Shown in pieces: positions 21,736-24,715 of a DNA stretch of 24,715 nucleotides. Origin of the DNA: Comamonadaceae bacterium (lineage in GTDB: Bacteria; Pseudomonadota; Gammaproteobacteria; Burkholderiales; Burkholderiaceae_C); contig CANHLD010000004.1 in assembly GCA_947461325.1 (NCBI GenBank), positions 1-24,715 of the forward strand. The letters are read 5' to 3'. A program made the position numbers and the translations under genes. Position 1 is the stretch's first letter; the number at the start of each line of letters is the position of its first letter. The notes under the pieces are model-generated. The model was not told where the DNA came from, did not search any database, and was given only the letters and a program-made list of their open reading frames with translations.

Positions 21736-22891
21736 GCTTGACCAACCAATCCCTGAGCCTGCGAGCGCCTACCCCCAGTCTGTCTTGGTCTTGAGACGCA
21801 AAACACCAGCGCAACCAACCCTGTGCCTCGGGTGCAAATGCGCTTCCAGGTGCCAACCCCAGACCAGCCTCTGCAACCAGTCGCTTAGCGGTGTCTACAT
21901 CATCCGTCAATCCAGGAATACTGAAAAATGCGTACATGCCCCCATCCGGCACTGCTAAATCCAATCCCGGAATCGATCGTAATTCGGCGAACAAACGGTC
22001 GCGGCAGGCCTGCATTTGCGTCACAACTTGGGGCACGATATCTGCGGCGCGCCGCATGGCCACCACACCTGCGCGTTGCACAAACACACTGGCGCATGAG
22101 GTATTGAACTCGATCAACTTGCCCATGTGCTCGGTCATGTCCGCTGGCATGACAAGCCAGCCCAGCCGCCATCCGGTCATCAAAAAGCTTTTGGAAAAGC
22201 TGTGTGCCACTACCAATCGATCGTCCGGGGATGCGATATCCAAAAAACTCGGGGCGCATCGGTTGTCTGATGGCAGGTAGTAAAGGTTTTCGTACACCTC
22301 GTCAGCCAATATCCAAGTGCCAGTGCGGCGGCAGTGCTTAAGCAGAGTTTGTTGTTCAGCCCGCGTGAGCGTCCAGCCGGTGGGGTTGTTGGGCGAATTG
22401 ACCACCAGCAGGCGGGTTTGGGTCGTCACCTCCGTCAGCAATTTCTCTATGGGCAAAGTCCAACGACCATGTTTGGGTTCCAAGCACACGGTCTTGAGTT
22501 GTGCGCCCAAGATGACCGGCTGCGAAGTCAAGTTAGGCCAGACCGGCGTGACCACCACCACTTCGTCACCCGGGTTGACGATGGCTTGCATGGCCAGCAT
22601 CAGCGCATTCACGCCGCCTGAGGTAACTGCAATGCGATCCATGCCAATGCCAGCGCCATGGCGTTGTTGCATTTCATGCGAGATATCCTCGCGCAACGCG
22701 GGCAGCCCCAGGTTATGCGCGTAAAAAGTTTCGCCGCTTTGCAGGGAATCGATGGCGGCTTGGCGGATGAATTCGGGGCTTACCTCATCGCTTTCGCCGA
22801 ACCAAAAGGCAAGCACATCGCTGCGGCCCAGGCCTGCGTTGGCAACATCACGAATTCGGGAGGCTTGCAGATCAAGAATAGCTTGGCGCAT
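21731..22891 (-). CDS. PLP-dependent class I/II aminotransferase
   Basis: Fold-type I pyridoxal-phosphate enzyme of 386 residues, expected to be cytosolic and dimeric. Visible landmarks are GLPALREDI (62-70), SGGVNALMLA (91-100), the SPNNPTG motif at 166-172, ADEVY at 196-200 with the Asp that contacts the PLP nitrogen, and the Schiff-base lysine Lys234 in SFSKSFLMTGWRLGW. The class's carboxylate-binding Arg is expected in LRWCF near the end. It resembles the generic aspartate/aromatic/alanine transaminase group, and I cannot assign a substrate. It starts 21 nt after tsaD and ends 87 nt before rpsO. Its ribosome binding site is weak. Confidence 0.93.
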   Translation of the reverse strand: MRQAILDLQASRIRDVANAGLGRSDVLAFWFGESDEVSPEFIRQAAIDSLQSGETFYAHNLGLPALREDISHEMQQRHGAGIGMDRIAVTSGGVNALMLAMQAIVNPGDEVVVVTPVWPNLTSQPVILGAQLKTVCLEPKHGRWTLPIEKLLTEVTTQTRLLVVNSPNNPTGWTLTRAEQQTLLKHCRRTGTWILADEVYENLYYLPSDNRCAPSFLDIASPDDRLVVAHSFSKSFLMTGWRLGWLVMPADMTEHMGKLIEFNTSCASVFVQRAGVVAMRRAADIVPQVVTQMQACRDRLFAELRSIPGLDLAVPDGGMYAFFSIPGLTDDVDTAKRLVAEAGLGLAPGSAFAPEAQGWLRWCFASQDQDRLGVGARRLRDWLVKL

Positions 22892-22912
22892 GACGAGTGG
22901 CTTTCAAGTTGA

Positions 22913-23950
22913 TCAGGCGGTTTTTTGTGCCAGCGGCCAGCGCGGCAACACGTTAAAGGCGTAGTTGGAAGTCGGCAGTTCAACACCGGCACCGAGGCGC
23001 ATGGCCGCTGCCATGGCAATCATGGCGCCGTTGTCGGTGCATAAATCCGGCTCGGGGTAATGCACACGCGCACCCAGCTTGCGGCAATCGGACTGCAACT
23101 GTTTGCGCAAAGCTTGGTTCGCACCGACGCCGCCTGCCACCACCAGTGTTTTCAAACCGGTTTGCTTCAACGCCTTGACTGATTTTTTCACCAGCACATC
23201 GACAATAGCGGCCTGGGTGGACGCCGCCAAATCGGCTTTGCTCGCATTCAATTCAGCGCCCAATTTTTGCGACTGGGTTAACACCGCCGTTTTCAAACCG
23301 GCAAATGAAAAATCCAAATTCGGCTGATTGAGCAAAGGCCTGGGCAATGCAAAAGCCTGCGGATTACCCTGCTCTGCCAAAGCCGCCAACGCCGGGCCGC
23401 CCGGATAGCCCAGCCCCATGAGTTTGGCCGATTTATCAAAGGCTTCTCCGGCAGCATCGTCTATGGTTTCGCCTAACAACACATAACTGCCGACGGCATC
23501 GACTTGCATTAATTGCGTGTGACCGCCTGAAACCAGCAAGGCCACAAACGGAAAAGCCGGAGGGTCAGCGCTCAAAAAAGGCGACAGCAAATGCCCCTCC
23601 AAATGGTGTATGCCAATAACGGGTTTGCCCAAACCGGCAGCCAGTGCGCATGCCGTACCTGCGCCAACCAACAATGCACCGGCCAGCCCTGGGCCGCGCG
23701 TATAGGCAATCACGTCTAGCTCAGCCAAACCCAACCCCGCCTCATTCATGACTTGCTGAATCAAGGGCAATACGCGACGTATATGGTCGCGGCTGGCGAG
23801 TTCAGGCACCACACCGCCATAGGCCTCGTGCATGGCGGCCTGGGTGTGCAAGGCTTGCGCCGCCAAGACAGGCAAGGCTTGGCCTGCGTCTGCACGCACC
23901 AGCGCCACGCCGGTTTCATCGCAAGAAGATTCAATGCCCAATATCCACAT
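22913..23950 (-). CDS. tsaD: tRNA N6-adenosine threonylcarbamoyltransferase TsaD
   Basis: Transfers the threonylcarbamoyl group to A37 of tRNAs that read ANN codons (t6A), working with TsaB, TsaE and the precursor from TsaC. The protein has 345 residues, the usual length, and the ASKHA (actin/sugar-kinase-like) fold. The start GIESSCDETGVAL is diagnostic. The metal ligands of the family are seen as His116 and His120 (HHLEGH) and Asp306 (CTDNGAMIA). GGVPELASRDH-like VPELASRDH (48-56) and SGGHTQL (141-147) are also present. It is the most upstream gene of the minus-strand run. A 52-nt gap separates it from the divergent ybiB gene. Confidence 0.98.
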   Translation of the reverse strand: MWILGIESSCDETGVALVRADAGQALPVLAAQALHTQAAMHEAYGGVVPELASRDHIRRVLPLIQQVMNEAGLGLAELDVIAYTRGPGLAGALLVGAGTACALAAGLGKPVIGIHHLEGHLLSPFLSADPPAFPFVALLVSGGHTQLMQVDAVGSYVLLGETIDDAAGEAFDKSAKLMGLGYPGGPALAALAEQGNPQAFALPRPLLNQPNLDFSFAGLKTAVLTQSQKLGAELNASKADLAASTQAAIVDVLVKKSVKALKQTGLKTLVVAGGVGANQALRKQLQSDCRKLGARVHYPEPDLCTDNGAMIAMAAAMRLGAGVELPTSNYAFNVLPRWPLAQKTA

Positions 23951-24002
23951 GCGCTTGAGTTTAGCCTTGGCTCATTCACCTCATAACTGAAAGTCATCAA
24001 GC
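23951..24002. other. Short divergent intergenic region (tsaD / ybiB)
   Basis: These 52 bases must hold, or lie close to, the start signals of two divergent genes. I find no good sigma70 hexamer pair in either direction; the best minus-strand option is TTGATG with a poor -10. There is also no LexA-type CTG-N10-CAG site, which would have been relevant because E. coli ybiB is linked to the SOS gene dinG. The promoters may lie inside the neighbouring coding sequences. Confidence 0.3.
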
Positions 24003-24715
24003 ATGTTCGACAATCAAGAGATGAGCATCAGTCACTACATCAAAGAAATCGGTCGGGGCAAGCACAATGCCCGCGATTTGTCGCGCGAACAAGCTAGCGA
24101 TTTGATGGGTCAATTGCTGGATGGCTCGGTCTCCGATTTAGCAACCGGCGCATTTTGTATTGCGATGCGTGTGAAAGGTGAAACACCTGATGAATTGGCT
24201 GGCTTCATAGATGCCTTAAACAGCCGCATGAACCGGTTGAACAATCAGAACAAGTCACCCATCGTGGTGCTGCCCAGCTACAACGGCGCCAGACGCTTGC
24301 CATTGCTCACACCCTTGTTGGCTTTGCTTTTGGCAGAACAAGGTTTGAAAGTGTTGGTGCACGGTGGAAATACCGAGGACAGCAGACTCTCAACCGCTGC
24401 GGTGATGAGCGCATTGGGAATCCCCGCCACTGGTTGCAACTCGACAATTTCCAATGAGCAAGTGGTTTATGTGCCGCTAGAGGAGATTTCTCAGGGCTTA
24501 TGGCGCTTGTTGCAAGTGCGCAGAACCATCGGTTTGCGAAACTCAGCGCACAGTCTGGTGAAAATATTGAACCCTGTGAATGGACCAGCATTGCTGGTTT
24601 CAAGCTATACACACCCCGAATACGAAGCCCCTATGCTGCAGACCTTACAAACCATGAAATCACATGCCATGCTGCTTCGTGGAACCGAAGGCGAACCGGT
24701 TGCAGACCCCAGACG
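24003..24715 (+). CDS. ybiB: YbiB-like protein (TrpD-fold nucleic-acid-binding), 3' truncated by window edge
   Basis: The frame is open from ATG 24003 to the window end (237 codons visible). The protein belongs to the glycosyltransferase family 3 / TrpD2 group. The N-terminal helical domain (SHYIKEIGRGKHNARDLS, LMGQLLDGSVSDLATGAFCIAMRVKGETPDEL, given here as two patches) resembles that of anthranilate phosphoribosyltransferase. The PRPP motif GTGGD of a true TrpD is not seen; the sequence instead has PSYNGARRLPLLTPLLALLL and HGGNTEDSR. E. coli YbiB is a nucleic-acid-binding protein without the TrpD activity, and this is the closer match. An ATG at 24021 is an alternative start. It is transcribed divergently from tsaD. 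Confidence 0.9.
   Translation, partial: MFDNQEMSISHYIKEIGRGKHNARDLSREQASDLMGQLLDGSVSDLATGAFCIAMRVKGETPDELAGFIDALNSRMNRLNNQNKSPIVVLPSYNGARRLPLLTPLLALLLAEQGLKVLVHGGNTEDSRLSTAAVMSALGIPATGCNSTISNEQVVYVPLEEISQGLWRLLQVRRTIGLRNSAHSLVKILNPVNGPALLVSSYTHPEYEAPMLQTLQTMKSHAMLLRGTEGEPVADPR

Noticed and set aside
1..24715. Mobile elements, CRISPR arrays, toxin-antitoxin or defence systems
   Set aside because: I saw no transposase or integrase motif, no regularly spaced repeat, and no target duplication. Every long frame is explained by a housekeeping gene or its antisense shadow.

Overview
The window is ordinary core-genome DNA of a betaproteobacterium. Order Burkholderiales is likely and a Comamonadaceae-like organism is my best guess. 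I base this on protein resemblance (NuoI, NuoA, NuoG, GlnRS and YbiB all read as the betaproteobacterial forms) and on gene order: rpsO-pnp-tpiA-secG-tRNA-Leu-nuoA..N. Base composition looks moderate rather than high-GC, though I did not compute it. Genes are packed tightly and no stretch longer than about 300 bases lacks a gene. I see no insertion sequence, prophage, CRISPR array, toxin-antitoxin pair or defence gene.

Left part (1-2752, plus strand): the 3' half of glnS (glutaminyl-tRNA synthetase), an SDR-family oxidoreductase, a nitroreductase-family flavoprotein, and a 47-residue very basic protein with a strong ribosome binding site. A perfect 9-bp hairpin at 2717-2744 separates these from the convergent long minus-strand run.

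Middle (2753-17632, minus strand): a complete 14-gene nuo operon for respiratory complex I (NADH:ubiquinone oxidoreductase), transcribed from nuoA at the right to nuoN at the left. A small zinc-ribbon-like DUF1178 gene follows nuoN. nuoC and nuoD are separate genes. All iron-sulphur cysteines for N1a, N1b, N2, N3, N4, N5, N6a and N6b are present; the optional N7 site in NuoG is lost. The proton-pump subunits keep their key Glu and Lys residues. Adjacent genes are 4-8 nt overlapping or only a few bases apart, as expected for translational coupling.

Right part (17665-23950, minus strand, so upstream of nuo): tsaD (tRNA t6A modification), a class I/II aminotransferase, rpsO (ribosomal protein S15), pnp (polynucleotide phosphorylase), tpiA (triosephosphate isomerase), secG (preprotein translocase) and tRNA-Leu(GAG). 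The rpsO-pnp spacer carries three hairpins, one of 13 bp, in the place where E. coli has the S15 terminator and the RNase III site used for PNPase autoregulation. At the far right a divergent plus-strand gene, ybiB (a TrpD-like nucleic-acid-binding protein), runs off the end.

I did not find a convincing undescribed system. The items most worth a second look are the tiny basic protein, the possible small ORF coupling glnS to the SDR gene, the DUF1178 gene attached to the complex I operon, and the structured pnp leader.
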